DNA from: Lachnospiraceae bacterium C1.1
GTDB lineage: Bacteria > Bacillota > Clostridia > Lachnospirales > Lachnospiraceae
NCBI GenBank assembly: GCA_030434875.1
Contig: JAUISW010000001.1
Location: forward strand, 755,501 to 819,500
Length of the DNA: 64,000 nt
Reading direction: 5' to 3'
How positions within the stretch are numbered: the first letter of the stretch is position 1; every line of letters starts with the position of its first letter. Positions 1 to 9,281 of this stretch are shown here, in pieces. Under the pieces are notes generated by a model that saw only the letters and a program-made list of their open reading frames with translations, did not search any database and was not told the DNA's origin. The position numbers and the translations under genes are program-made.

Positions 1-45
1 TTATGATAGGGTATAAAAGAACTTCCTGTGTAAATTGGAGATAAA

Positions 46-1059
46 ATGAATTCATCTGTAGCAATTATAGTTCCTGTATATAATCAGGAAAGGTATCTTG
101 AGAAATGCATAGACAGCATATTAAATCAGACTTATTCAGATTATGAGTGTATATTAGTTGATGATGGCTCGACAGACAAGAGCCCGGAAATCTGTGACAG
201 ATATGCTGAAAAAGATAACAGAGTCAGGGTTATTCATAAGCATAATGAAGGTGTTTCGGCAGCGCGAAAAGATGGCTACAAATTAGCCTCATCAGAATAT
301 ATATGTTTTTTAGACAGTGATGACTTTTTAGCTAATGACTTCATTAAACTTACAATTGAAAAAATGATTGAAACAGATGTAGATGTCTGTTCATGTGGAC
401 ATTATCAGTATTTAGACGGCGAGGTTATATCTAAAACATATGATTTCCCTGATATAGTTATAGATAAAAGTCAGATTCTTGACGAATACCTTTTACCAAT
501 TATTGGGAAAATTTATTCAGAGGGATATAAAAATTATCCAGGGTATATTTGGGGGAAAATGTATAAAAAGTCATTGATTTCAGATGAATGTTTTCCTTCA
601 GAAAGAGATTTTTTTCCGGAAGATGATCTGTTTCATCTTTATATAAGTCCAAAGATACAGAAAGCGGCTTTCATTTCAGATAAACTGGTTTACTATCGTG
701 TAAATGAGATTTCATTCACACATTCATATAGGAAAGATATTTGGAGAATGTGTAAAAATCGTCATGAAAGGGTTGCTGAGTTCTTCGCAGATACAAATGA
801 GAAAAAGGTTAGGGAAAGAATTACAGCATCAGGATTTTTTTCTGTATATGTTACATTGAGAAATGCTTATGAATTGGATGACTATAGTAAATTTAAGGAT
901 GAAATAATTGAAATGCTGAATGATTCGGCGTATAAACATATAATCAAAGAAATTGACTTTGGTTTATTGAGACCCAGACAGAAAATGATGGTAATTCTGC
1001 TAAAGCTTAAATCATTATGGCTATTATATAACTTTCGAACAAGATTGTTTAGAAATTAA
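46..1059 (+). CDS. Family 2 glycosyltransferase
   Basis: This 337-residue protein is a GT-A fold glycosyltransferase of family GT2. It starts with the typical strand IIVPVYNQE, followed by DDGSTD (nucleotide-sugar binding) at about residues 39-44 and the metal-binding FLDSDD at about 88-93. The C-terminal third carries a basic, aromatic region usual in GT2 enzymes that add sugars to lipid-linked repeat units at the inner membrane face. It is the first complete gene of the polysaccharide cluster and was probably co-transcribed with genes upstream of the window. The donor and acceptor sugars cannot be read from sequence. Confidence 0.93.
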   Translation: MNSSVAIIVPVYNQERYLEKCIDSILNQTYSDYECILVDDGSTDKSPEICDRYAEKDNRVRVIHKHNEGVSAARKDGYKLASSEYICFLDSDDFLANDFIKLTIEKMIETDVDVCSCGHYQYLDGEVISKTYDFPDIVIDKSQILDEYLLPIIGKIYSEGYKNYPGYIWGKMYKKSLISDECFPSERDFFPEDDLFHLYISPKIQKAAFISDKLVYYRVNEISFTHSYRKDIWRMCKNRHERVAEFFADTNEKKVRERITASGFFSVYVTLRNAYELDDYSKFKDEIIEMLNDSAYKHIIKEIDFGLLRPRQKMMVILLKLKSLWLLYNFRTRLFRN

Positions 1060-1098
1060 GGGTACAACAAAGATTGTTTAGAAATTAAGGGTACAACA
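1041..1098 (+). repeat. 29-bp tandem duplication across a gene junction
   Basis: Bases 1041-1069 and 1070-1098 are identical 29-bp copies. The first copy holds the last codons and stop (1057-1059) of the upstream glycosyltransferase. The second lies between that stop and the ATG at 1101. It looks like a recent slippage or duplication event that lengthened the intergenic spacer and duplicated the end of the coding sequence. Confidence 0.95.
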
Positions 1099-1100
1099 AA

Positions 1101-2057
1101 ATGGAAAAGCAAGTTGAAACATTTCCTAAAGTTTCGGTTATCATACCGGTATATAACGTGGAAAAATATATTCAGAGGTGCATAGAGTCAGTATTAAGTC
1201 AGACATACTCAAATTTGGAAATCATAATTGTTGATGACGGCTCTGTTGATAGTTCAGGAAAGATATGTGATGACTATGCATTAAAAGACAATAGAATATC
1301 TGTGATTCACCAGGAGAATCAGGGCCAGTCGGTAGCCAGAAACAATGCTATAAAGAATGCAACCGGAGATTATTATCTATTTATGGATTCAGATGATACT
1401 GCACCTGATAGAATGGTTGAAAACTTATTAAATACATGCCTGATATATAAAACACAAATAGCAATAGGAGAATTTACAGTTTTTACAGATGCTTTTCAAT
1501 GTAATGATAAAACTGTTTCCGAATCGGAAATTGAGCTTTGCAAGGGATATGAAGTTATAAAAATGATTCATACCGTTCCAGGAGAGAGATTTGTTGTAAT
1601 GTGGGGAAAGATTTTTAATGCGGATTTATTTGAGAATGTAAGCTTTCCTGAAGGAAGAATCTGCGAGGACTTTGCAGCGTTATACAGACTTTATGACTTA
1701 GCAGATAAAGTTGCATTGGTCAAACATGTTGTATACGGATATTTTAGAGGAAATGTGAATAGTTCAACTTTCCAATTATCAGATAAATTTTATACTGATG
1801 AATATCTTACATTGAATGAAGAAATGGAGTTTTTAAGAAAAAAACATCCGGAATATGTGCAATATGCTGCTAAAACATATATGTATTGGCTGAAAGATGA
1901 ATTTTCAAAATTATTTTATATGAAAAAGGATAGAAAACGTCAAAAGCAATTACATAAAGAATATTGTAAACTATATAGTTTAATCAATATAAAAATAGAA
2001 AAATTCTATCATATTTTTCGTTATTTGCCGGAGCTATACTGTATTATGAAAAAATAA
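1101..2057 (+). CDS. Family 2 glycosyltransferase
   Basis: A 318-residue GT2 glycosyltransferase. The N-terminal GT-A domain shows VSVIIPVYNVEKYI, VDDGSVDSSG and FMDSDD (DXD-like metal site, about residue 95). It resembles the upstream GT2 in motif layout and length, so the two probably add successive sugars to the same repeat unit. No membrane segment is apparent. The start ATG directly follows the second copy of the 29-bp repeat, which supplies an AT-rich spacer without a good Shine-Dalgarno; expression may be coupled to the upstream gene. Sugar specificity is unknown. Confidence 0.93.
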   Translation: MEKQVETFPKVSVIIPVYNVEKYIQRCIESVLSQTYSNLEIIIVDDGSVDSSGKICDDYALKDNRISVIHQENQGQSVARNNAIKNATGDYYLFMDSDDTAPDRMVENLLNTCLIYKTQIAIGEFTVFTDAFQCNDKTVSESEIELCKGYEVIKMIHTVPGERFVVMWGKIFNADLFENVSFPEGRICEDFAALYRLYDLADKVALVKHVVYGYFRGNVNSSTFQLSDKFYTDEYLTLNEEMEFLRKKHPEYVQYAAKTYMYWLKDEFSKLFYMKKDRKRQKQLHKEYCKLYSLINIKIEKFYHIFRYLPELYCIMKK

Positions 2058-2140
2058 CCGGGCAGAATTGTTTATATGAGGCATATGTGAGGCAGCAAGT
2101 ATCTGTTATTGTGCTGCTTAAACAGAAATGGGGTCTATTT

Positions 2141-3004
2141 ATGCAGGCACTGATAATAACAGCTTATAAGAATTATTATTTCCTAAAAAGAAACTGCGAA
2201 CTGTTTTCCAAATATTTCAAGGTGTATGTTCACATTGATAAGAGAAGCAGTATAGCAACAGAGGATAATATAAGGGAATTAAACAGTTTGCAAAATGTTT
2301 ATGCTATTTCAAAATATAAGATATATTGGGGAAGCTATTTACACATGATGGCTGTTGCAGATCTGATGGAACATTGCGTCAGAGATGGAGATATTCACAG
2401 GATACATATAATAAGCGGTGAGGATTTTCCAATAAAACGGGCATCTGAATTTGAAACCTTTTTTTCGGAGGATAATACAAACAATTATATTGAACTCGCT
2501 GATATAACGAATATGCCTGTAATGCAGCTCAGGTATCAGAAGTATCATTTTCAGTTTCTCTTTGACAGGAAGAGCAGAAATAAGGTGATCGTGGGATTGG
2601 ATAAGGTTTTGCGGCAGATACAGTATCATATTCCGTTAAAAAGAAAAATCTCGTTTGACTACAAGGGACTTATATGGTCATCAATCACATTAAATGCAGC
2701 AAAAACTATTCTGAACTGGCTTACACCTGAGAGAATAAAAGAGTTAAAGTTCTGTGAGATAGCTGAGGAGTTTTTGATACAGAACCCTTTGATGGAATCA
2801 GAGTGCATGAGGAAGACGGTTATCACAGATAGTCTGCGGTTTGACAACTGGAAAAGCCAGCTTACAGGTCCTAAAGCTCTTGAAATTTCGGATAAGGAAC
2901 AAATGGATAAAAGCGGAGCGTTTTTTGCCCGTAAATTTGAATGTAATTCCAGGGAACAGGTAGAATTATATGAATCATATTTTGAAAGGTTTGAGATTGC
3001 ATGA
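2141..3004 (+). CDS. GT14 (core-2/I-branching type) glycosyltransferase
   Basis: A 287-residue protein if translated from the ATG at 2141 (MQALIITAYKN); the frame is open 18 codons further upstream, but that extension does not look like family sequence. The layout VYVHIDKRS, then IYWGSYLHMMAVADLM, then IHIISGEDFPIK matches family GT14, the beta-1,6-N-acetylglucosaminyl/xylosyl transferases (PF02485). These are inverting enzymes that build branches. It likely adds a branch sugar to the exopolysaccharide repeat. The family call is from recognised motifs; the linkage is inferred. Confidence 0.85.
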   Translation: MQALIITAYKNYYFLKRNCELFSKYFKVYVHIDKRSSIATEDNIRELNSLQNVYAISKYKIYWGSYLHMMAVADLMEHCVRDGDIHRIHIISGEDFPIKRASEFETFFSEDNTNNYIELADITNMPVMQLRYQKYHFQFLFDRKSRNKVIVGLDKVLRQIQYHIPLKRKISFDYKGLIWSSITLNAAKTILNWLTPERIKELKFCEIAEEFLIQNPLMESECMRKTVITDSLRFDNWKSQLTGPKALEISDKEQMDKSGAFFARKFECNSREQVELYESYFERFEIA

Positions 3005-3085
3005 CTTTTCGGATGCAAGGGAACTATTGCCGGTATTAAAGAAAATTTATTTTCATGACAGAGGATAGGGAAGGATATTGATAGT

Positions 3086-3733
3086 ATGAGCGAAAGCATG
3101 ATGATTAATAGAATTAATAATAGAGACTTTAATGATGAGGTTGAAAAAATAGTAGTAAGACTTCATGGTCAGAAGGAAAAAGATGGGGCAAAGATTTTTC
3201 TTATAAACGGTATCGGGATTAAGTCAGGGGCTACAACGGTTGCGGAAAACATTGCTGCTTCTTTGGCGAAAACAGAATGGAAGACTATATATGTTGACTG
3301 TGACCTGAGAAAGAAAAATCAGGATGAAGAAAACTCCAAAAACGATATTGTGATTAGGAAAACTGATATAGACAATCTGGACTATGTCAGGGTGGGAGAT
3401 AATTCTGGAAATGCGATAAAAACTCTCTGCAGTAGCAGAATGAAGGAGTTTCTGAATGATTTAAAGGAAAAGTATGATTATATATTAATAGATTCGACGT
3501 CATTAACTATTTCGAATGATGTTGAGATTATTCTCCCATATGTTGATAAATATATATTAGTTGTTGCTCAAAATAAGACGAAGAAGAAAGAGTTTACTCT
3601 GGCAAGAATTCAGCTTGCGAATTTTGAAGACAAATATATGGGTGTCATTGTTAATAATATCGAGAAATTAAAAATAGGAAAATTATGTTTAAAGAAGAAT
3701 AAGAAGAACGCCGGTAAAAAGAAAGGTAAATGA
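3086..3733 (+). CDS. CpsD/CapB-like P-loop protein with degenerate Walker A
   Basis: A 215-residue protein of the bacterial tyrosine kinase/ParA-like fold that normally pairs with a CpsC/Wzz protein to control polysaccharide chain length. Walker A' (YVDCDLRKK) and Walker B-like (YDYILIDS) regions are recognisable. The P-loop is not canonical: where GEGKTT is expected it reads KSGATT, so the lysine before the Thr pair is replaced. The C-terminal tail is lysine-rich and has no tyrosine cluster. It is therefore probably a non-kinase regulatory relative. It lies directly before the CARDB-like and CpsC-like genes, and the next gene starts 7 bp after its stop. Confidence 0.8.
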   Translation: MSESMMINRINNRDFNDEVEKIVVRLHGQKEKDGAKIFLINGIGIKSGATTVAENIAASLAKTEWKTIYVDCDLRKKNQDEENSKNDIVIRKTDIDNLDYVRVGDNSGNAIKTLCSSRMKEFLNDLKEKYDYILIDSTSLTISNDVEIILPYVDKYILVVAQNKTKKKEFTLARIQLANFEDKYMGVIVNNIEKLKIGKLCLKKNKKNAGKKKGK

Positions 3734-3740
3734 TGGTGAT

Positions 3741-4874
3741 ATGAATAAGAAAATTAAAAAGATTGTTTTGATAATCACAGCTGCATCTATTTTGCTTATA
3801 GGAACGGGGTTAAATACATATGCTGCCGTGGTGAATAATGGTAGAAACAAGACAGGCAATCGGACAACTGAAGCAGAAGAAACAGGGGAAGAAGTCGGAG
3901 AAGAGCTTGGTGAAGAGCCTGTAGAAGGCGAAGCAGTATCAGATTCAACGTCAACCGGTTTAGTTGATATTTCTGAAATATCAAAAGAACAGTCGGAACA
4001 GATTAGAAAAAAAACAGGATATAATGTAAATGAGCCATTGGATAATTCAGTACCGGTATTATATTCATATGAAATAGAAGGAGATGGTATGATTACTCCG
4101 GGAGAAGAATTTACTATGAAATTTGTAGTATATAATCCGGGTGTCGTGTCGAAACTGGGGAATGTAAGGCTTTATATATCACAGGATGAAAGGCTGGTTT
4201 ATCCTGCTTATGGCAGAACAAATGCTTTGTATTTTGGATATATGAATGCGTTGTCATATGCCGAAGGAACAATCACTCTTACTGCTTCAAAAACGATAAA
4301 CAGCAGTGAAGTGCCGATAAAACTGCTGTTTAATTATACGGATAATTATAATACAAATGCCGAGTTTACTGTTGATGCGAATCTTAATGTTTCTGCATCC
4401 GGAAAGCTGTCAGTTGATAGTATTGATATGCCTTCTGCCATGTATGTTGGAAACAATAACAGATTACGCATTGTGTACAGAAATAACGGGCTTTCGACTA
4501 TTAATAATGTAACACTTCATATACAGGGAGATAATATAGAAAACCAGGAAATATCTTTTGGAAGTATCGGAAGTAATACAAGTATGACAAATGATGCATA
4601 TGTGACACTGTTGCAGCAAGGTGCCCAGAATGTTCAATTGTATTTTACATATACAGATAGCGATGGTGTTGAGCATGAAACTGATTCTGATGAGTACGAG
4701 CTTGACGTGAGACCATACAGTGAGTCGTCTGATAAGAATAGTGAGTATCTTCAGGAACGATACCGGCTTAATAATCAGATGACATATGGTGTGCTGGCGG
4801 TAAGTCTTCTGGTTTTGATTAACTTGATTATAAGGATTTCTCTTAAAATAAGAAAAGAGAAAATGGAAGGGTGA
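3741..4874 (+). CDS. Secreted, membrane-anchored CARDB-like protein
   Basis: A 377-residue protein with an N-terminal signal or anchor segment (about residues 6-28), a Glu-rich linker (about 45-70), two beta-rich modules resembling CARDB/COG1361 adhesin-like domains (about 100-215 and 220-325), a C-terminal membrane helix (about 345-368) and a basic tail. It would sit outside the membrane, tethered at the C-terminus. Its place between the CpsD-like and CpsC-like genes suggests a role in assembly or surface retention of the polysaccharide. The domain naming is moderately confident; the function is inferred from position only. Confidence 0.7.
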   Translation: MNKKIKKIVLIITAASILLIGTGLNTYAAVVNNGRNKTGNRTTEAEETGEEVGEELGEEPVEGEAVSDSTSTGLVDISEISKEQSEQIRKKTGYNVNEPLDNSVPVLYSYEIEGDGMITPGEEFTMKFVVYNPGVVSKLGNVRLYISQDERLVYPAYGRTNALYFGYMNALSYAEGTITLTASKTINSSEVPIKLLFNYTDNYNTNAEFTVDANLNVSASGKLSVDSIDMPSAMYVGNNNRLRIVYRNNGLSTINNVTLHIQGDNIENQEISFGSIGSNTSMTNDAYVTLLQQGAQNVQLYFTYTDSDGVEHETDSDEYELDVRPYSESSDKNSEYLQERYRLNNQMTYGVLAVSLLVLINLIIRISLKIRKEKMEG

Positions 4875-4880
4875 TATTCA

Positions 4881-5573
4881 ATGAAATATACTATGGTTAT
4901 TGGAATTGAGGATATTATTTCAAGTTTTTTAATGATAAAGAAGAATTTAATGAAGTGTTTCGCGCTTTCTATTGTGTTTTTCATTGCAGGTACTTTAACG
5001 ACTTTGAATAACAGCGTTGATAACATGTATTCTGCATCAACAAGCCTCTATAGTCCTATGAATAGTGAATATGTCGGGTCAACGAGTGTGACAGAAAAGC
5101 TGTCTAATTACACATCTCTTATAAAAAGTCAGAAAGTGGCGGAACGTGCTATATCAGTAATGGGAAGTACTGAGTTAACATATAGAGAGGTGCTGAATAT
5201 GACCAGTTACGTGGTGTCATCTTCAGACTCCGGGGTGACTATTACTGTATATTCAACAGATCCCAATGAAGCTGTTTCGGTAGTTAATGCTGTTGCAAAT
5301 GCTTATATTGAGGAAATAAGAGACATGTCCGGAATGGATGCAGTTCAGGTTCTTTCTTCTGCAGTGAAGGCAAGTCTGGCTGATAATGGAATGGTCAGTT
5401 TATGGAAAAAAAGGGTTAGTTTCCTTGCCGCAGGTTTTTTAATAATGGCTCTTTTCGTATTCATAAGGGAACTGTTTTCGGACAAAATCAGATCTGCAGG
5501 GCAGTGTCTGATAAAAGATGATGATATTATTGTGGGTACGCTGCCCAGGATAAATGATAAAAATGGAAAATAA
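4881..5573 (+). CDS. CpsC/Wzz-like chain-length determinant
   Basis: A 230-residue protein with the two-helix topology of polysaccharide co-polymerases. TM1 is near residues 28-47 and TM2 near 180-200, separated by an extracytoplasmic region. That region holds the family-typical pattern of repeated-segment residues (VAERAISVMG, then SSDSGVTITVYSTDPNEAVSVVNAVANAYI). It is the expected membrane partner of the CpsD-like protein upstream and would control chain length of the polymer made by the Wzy-like protein at 8058. The protein is compact; a proline-rich motif before TM2 is not evident. The stop overlaps the next gene. Confidence 0.85.
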   Translation: MKYTMVIGIEDIISSFLMIKKNLMKCFALSIVFFIAGTLTTLNNSVDNMYSASTSLYSPMNSEYVGSTSVTEKLSNYTSLIKSQKVAERAISVMGSTELTYREVLNMTSYVVSSSDSGVTITVYSTDPNEAVSVVNAVANAYIEEIRDMSGMDAVQVLSSAVKASLADNGMVSLWKKRVSFLAAGFLIMALFVFIRELFSDKIRSAGQCLIKDDDIIVGTLPRINDKNGK

Positions 5574-6537
5574 ATTACTTTCACTGATAATACCTGCATA
5601 TAATTCGTCAGAATATATATTGGAGTGTCTTGCATCTGCCAGAGGCCTGCTCGATGACAGGCTGGAGATTATTGTCATAAATGATGGAAGCCGTGACAAT
5701 ACTGCTGAACTGGTCGAGAAATGTATTTCAGATGATAACAGGATCAGGATGATAACTGTCATGAATGGCGGAGTCTCCAATGCCAGAAATATCGGTCTTG
5801 ATAATGCTGCAGGGAAGTTTATCATGTTTTTGGATGCAGATGATTATCTTGTTTCCGATACATTAGATTTAGTTAAGTCTTATCTGGAAAAGGATCAGTA
5901 TGATTTTATTGCTTTTTCAAGAATGATCCTGGAAAGAGATGGTAAAAAATGGCATCAGAAATTTCCATTTGAAGTTGAAGATAATCATGAGAAAAAACTA
6001 ATCAACAAGCTTATGCATGCTGATTCTCTCTTTAATGAATGTTGGGGAAAAGTCTATAGGAAATCTATTATTGATAATTATAATATCAGATTTCAGATTG
6101 ATATTCCGATTGGCGAAGATTTGATGTTTGTCATGGAATATTATTCTCATTGTTTAGAGGCAACCGCGTTAAACATACCATTAGTTGTCTACAGGCAGCA
6201 TGGTGACAGTGCAATGCGGAGGTTTAGTGTGGAAGACAGGATCAGATATTCTGAATATATATATGATTTTTCTAAAAAATATATTCCGTGTGATTTACAT
6301 AGAGAAGCTTCGTTTTATTATTTTAAGGTTTTGACGAATCTTTGCCGCGAGTATTCGTTCTCAAAAATTAATCCTGAAGCAATAAGGTTTATATATGCTT
6401 CTAATATGACAGCTGAAGTATTGAAAAATCTGGATGGAATCATTATTCCATTTTTTAGAAAACATGAATACTGTTTTATGAGATTCAGAATGATCTTTAT
6501 CTCAGCAATATATTATTATATTAAATCAAAACTATGA
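5563..6537 (+). CDS. Family 2 glycosyltransferase
   Basis: A GT2 glycosyltransferase of about 324 residues. Motifs are LLSLIIPAYNSSEYI, INDGSRDNT and MFLDADD. Two in-frame ATG codons exist, at 5554 and 5563; the second is chosen because the AGGA at 5547-5550 is 12 nt upstream of it but only 3 nt from the first. Either start overlaps the CpsC-like gene, so translation is probably coupled. The acceptor is unknown. Confidence 0.9.
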   Translation: MENKLLSLIIPAYNSSEYILECLASARGLLDDRLEIIVINDGSRDNTAELVEKCISDDNRIRMITVMNGGVSNARNIGLDNAAGKFIMFLDADDYLVSDTLDLVKSYLEKDQYDFIAFSRMILERDGKKWHQKFPFEVEDNHEKKLINKLMHADSLFNECWGKVYRKSIIDNYNIRFQIDIPIGEDLMFVMEYYSHCLEATALNIPLVVYRQHGDSAMRRFSVEDRIRYSEYIYDFSKKYIPCDLHREASFYYFKVLTNLCREYSFSKINPEAIRFIYASNMTAEVLKNLDGIIIPFFRKHEYCFMRFRMIFISAIYYYIKSKL

Positions 6538-6557
6538 CGTGATTTGCAGGGGGTAGT

Positions 6558-8048
6558 ATGAAAAAATTGTTATGGATATCCAGCACACTGATTATTGTAG
6601 GTCTGGCAGTGCTTTTTATATTGCTATTCAATGATTACAGGGATTTCTTAAATACTGATACGGCTTCTGTTCATTCAGATGAGAAATGCGAATTACCTTT
6701 GATAAGACGGGGGATAAATATAGGAAATTCCCTGGATGCCTGCGACTGGACATATTTTGGCTCAGTTATTAAAACAGGATTTCAGGCAGCAATCATTTAT
6801 AACAGTGACCCCTGGACCGCATGGGATGCGTCACAGTATATATACTTTGATAATGAAGGAAAGGCCAGTGTTTCATGGAACCTGGCAAAACTGAATTCTA
6901 CAGCCGATTCAAAGGCTGGAAATTTTGTAGTACAGCTTGTTGATCATGACCCTAATTACGAGGGAACTGAAGTCAGCTGCAAGATCATAAGTGCAGAGCT
7001 GGAGTATCCGGACGGAAGGCAGGAGAGTCTTTTGGCAGATATTGGCGAGAAGACAAGGCTTAAGGTAAATAAAGAGGTGACTGATTATATTTACCTTGAT
7101 TTTCCTGATAAATCTATTAAAACATCGGATATTATCGGTGCAACTGTTAAAGTAACACTGGAGATTTCAGACTATCATGAAAGTAAAGCAGAACAGATAG
7201 CTGCAATGGAACAGTCGTGGGGGAATCCACCGACAAATGAGAAAATAATATCAGCTATAAGCGATGCCGGCTTTGATACGGTACGTTTACCGGTTACATA
7301 TTACAATCATATATCAGATGATGGGACTATTGATAAAGAATACCTGGATCGTATTGAAGAGATTGTTGACTGGATTCTTGATAAGAATATGTACTGTATA
7401 ATTGATATTCATCATGATACAGGTAACGATGGATGGATAAAAGCATCAGCTGATAATTATGCAAAGAATAAGGAAATAGTTAACTATATTTTTACCCAGA
7501 TAGCAGAACGCTTTAGGAACAAGAATGATCATCTGATATTAGAAGGACTAAATGAAACTGTAAATGATAATGCAAAATGGTCAAATATTCCGGCAAGAGA
7601 TTTGAAAGTCATGAATGACTGGAACCAGCTTTTTGTAGATGCAGTAAGAGCAACCGGTGGCGAAAATTCTGACAGATATCTTCTGGTTAATACTTATGCA
7701 GCAACTCCGATTAAAGAATGTCTGGATGCATTCAGACTTCCAAATGACTCTGCAAATGACAGGATATTAGTTGGTATTCATTGTTATTTTAATAAAGAGA
7801 TTATGGCCAGGGAATTTAAACTGATAAGTAAGTACTTAGACCGTTATCATTTTGTAATTGGGGAATATGCATTTTATGATGGAATGGAAGATAGGAATGA
7901 ACTTTTAAAGGAATTCCTCAGCTCTGCGGATGAACTAAATATTCCGGTAATATGGTGGGATGACGGGAATACTGCTTATGGGATACTTGATAGAAAATCA
8001 TTGGAATGGTCACATAAAGATTTGTTAGATGAAATAATGAGAAAGTGA
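6558..8048 (+). CDS. GH5 family glycanase with inserted beta-rich domain
   Basis: A 496-residue membrane-anchored or secreted glycoside hydrolase (N-terminal hydrophobic segment about 5-25). GH5 hallmarks are GINIGNSLDA (52-61), TVRLPVTYYNH (241-251), DIHHD (283-287), the acid/base glutamate in LNE (E333), the nucleophile in IGEYA (E436) and WWDDG (467-471). Between GNSLDA and WGNP (221-224) lies an extra region of roughly 150 residues that looks beta-rich and carbohydrate-binding-like; canonical GH5 enzymes have only a short loop there. Inside a polysaccharide cluster it may trim or release the polymer, as BcsZ does in cellulose systems (inference). Confidence 0.88.
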   Translation: MKKLLWISSTLIIVGLAVLFILLFNDYRDFLNTDTASVHSDEKCELPLIRRGINIGNSLDACDWTYFGSVIKTGFQAAIIYNSDPWTAWDASQYIYFDNEGKASVSWNLAKLNSTADSKAGNFVVQLVDHDPNYEGTEVSCKIISAELEYPDGRQESLLADIGEKTRLKVNKEVTDYIYLDFPDKSIKTSDIIGATVKVTLEISDYHESKAEQIAAMEQSWGNPPTNEKIISAISDAGFDTVRLPVTYYNHISDDGTIDKEYLDRIEEIVDWILDKNMYCIIDIHHDTGNDGWIKASADNYAKNKEIVNYIFTQIAERFRNKNDHLILEGLNETVNDNAKWSNIPARDLKVMNDWNQLFVDAVRATGGENSDRYLLVNTYAATPIKECLDAFRLPNDSANDRILVGIHCYFNKEIMAREFKLISKYLDRYHFVIGEYAFYDGMEDRNELLKEFLSSADELNIPVIWWDDGNTAYGILDRKSLEWSHKDLLDEIMRK

Positions 8049-8057
8049 TTTTATCGA

Positions 8058-9281
8058 ATGTCTAATAGTGTAACAGAAAGTATAAAGCACAAAGAATTAA
8101 GCTATCAAACCAAAATATATTACCTGGCATTCTTAGCGATGTTTCTGAAAAGCTTTTTGGTTTATTCAGAATTGATTCCTCTGGGCATAAGGTATGGTAT
8201 AAGAAATGTTGGTAATCTGGTTCCGATTGCGTTTTTGTTTTACAAAATTGTAATACTTCAAAAATACAATATGAAACAGATTTTTGTTCTGCTGGCATTT
8301 TTGTTAGCAACTACCTATACAGATTTTGCAACATCCGGGTTTAGATTCATTCCTGATTTTTTGTTTTTAATAGCAACTAAGGATGTTGATTTTAAGGAGG
8401 TAATACGAAAAATATACAGGATCAGTGCGGTATTGTTGCTGGTTCATCTGATAATGTATGGTTTTTTCTGGGTATTTAATAGAAGTATCATTCAGTTTTC
8501 TGCCAGAATGGAAGCCAATGGCACGCTGACCATCAGACACAGGATTTTTCTGTCACATGCAAATACTGCATCGATGATAGTTTTATGGACAATACTTGGC
8601 TATCTCTATGCAGAATATGACAACCTTAATAAGAAGAAAATTTTATGTGCATGGGGATCATATGTGTTTATACATCTTCTTACGGATTCAAATTCGGGTT
8701 TATATATTCTGACTATTGTTTCAATATTACTGCTGCTAAAAAATATTTGGGGAAATGCGATTGATAATGCAATTGATTTCATGGCGAGATATTTATACAT
8801 CATCCTTGCAATCATCTTTAATATAATGATGGTTATTTTCACTCAGTTGAGTGGACTGGCCAGGGAAATCTGGATGAATATAAATATTTTTTTTACAGGA
8901 AGACCTTTATTTGGAGCTTATGCCTATGATCATTATGGATATTCGCTGCTGGGTCAGCTGATATTTAATAAAAAAGACTTCTGGCAGGGAATTTGGATCG
9001 ATTTTGCGCCATGTGATAATGCTTATATGTGGATACCTGTTGCATATGGAGTTGTATATTTAATTGCTATTGCATATTTATTTTGGAAATATGCAGGGTA
9101 CGCAAACTTTGCAGAAAAAATTTTTATAATAGCTTACTCACTTTATACAATGATGGAAATCTATGTTCTTTATTTTAATTTTGCTTTTTCTATGATGATT
9201 ATTATGAGATACGTGTGGAAAGGGAAAGCCATAGATGATGCTGTTATAGAGGAAAAAAATGGAAGAACAGAAACGAATTGA
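8058..9281 (+). CDS. Wzy-like O-antigen/EPS polymerase
   Basis: A 407-residue polytopic membrane protein with about ten to twelve hydrophobic segments and a long extracytoplasmic loop in the second half (about residues 265-325, including FTGRPLFGAYAYDHYG). It has the profile of O-antigen polymerase/ligase proteins, whose sequence is poorly conserved. It is the only clear polymerase candidate in the cluster and would link repeat units on the outer membrane face under control of the CpsC-like protein. Its end overlaps the next gene by 23 bp. The Wzy call rests on topology and context. Confidence 0.75.
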   Translation: MSNSVTESIKHKELSYQTKIYYLAFLAMFLKSFLVYSELIPLGIRYGIRNVGNLVPIAFLFYKIVILQKYNMKQIFVLLAFLLATTYTDFATSGFRFIPDFLFLIATKDVDFKEVIRKIYRISAVLLLVHLIMYGFFWVFNRSIIQFSARMEANGTLTIRHRIFLSHANTASMIVLWTILGYLYAEYDNLNKKKILCAWGSYVFIHLLTDSNSGLYILTIVSILLLLKNIWGNAIDNAIDFMARYLYIILAIIFNIMMVIFTQLSGLAREIWMNINIFFTGRPLFGAYAYDHYGYSLLGQLIFNKKDFWQGIWIDFAPCDNAYMWIPVAYGVVYLIAIAYLFWKYAGYANFAEKIFIIAYSLYTMMEIYVLYFNFAFSMMIIMRYVWKGKAIDDAVIEEKNGRTETN

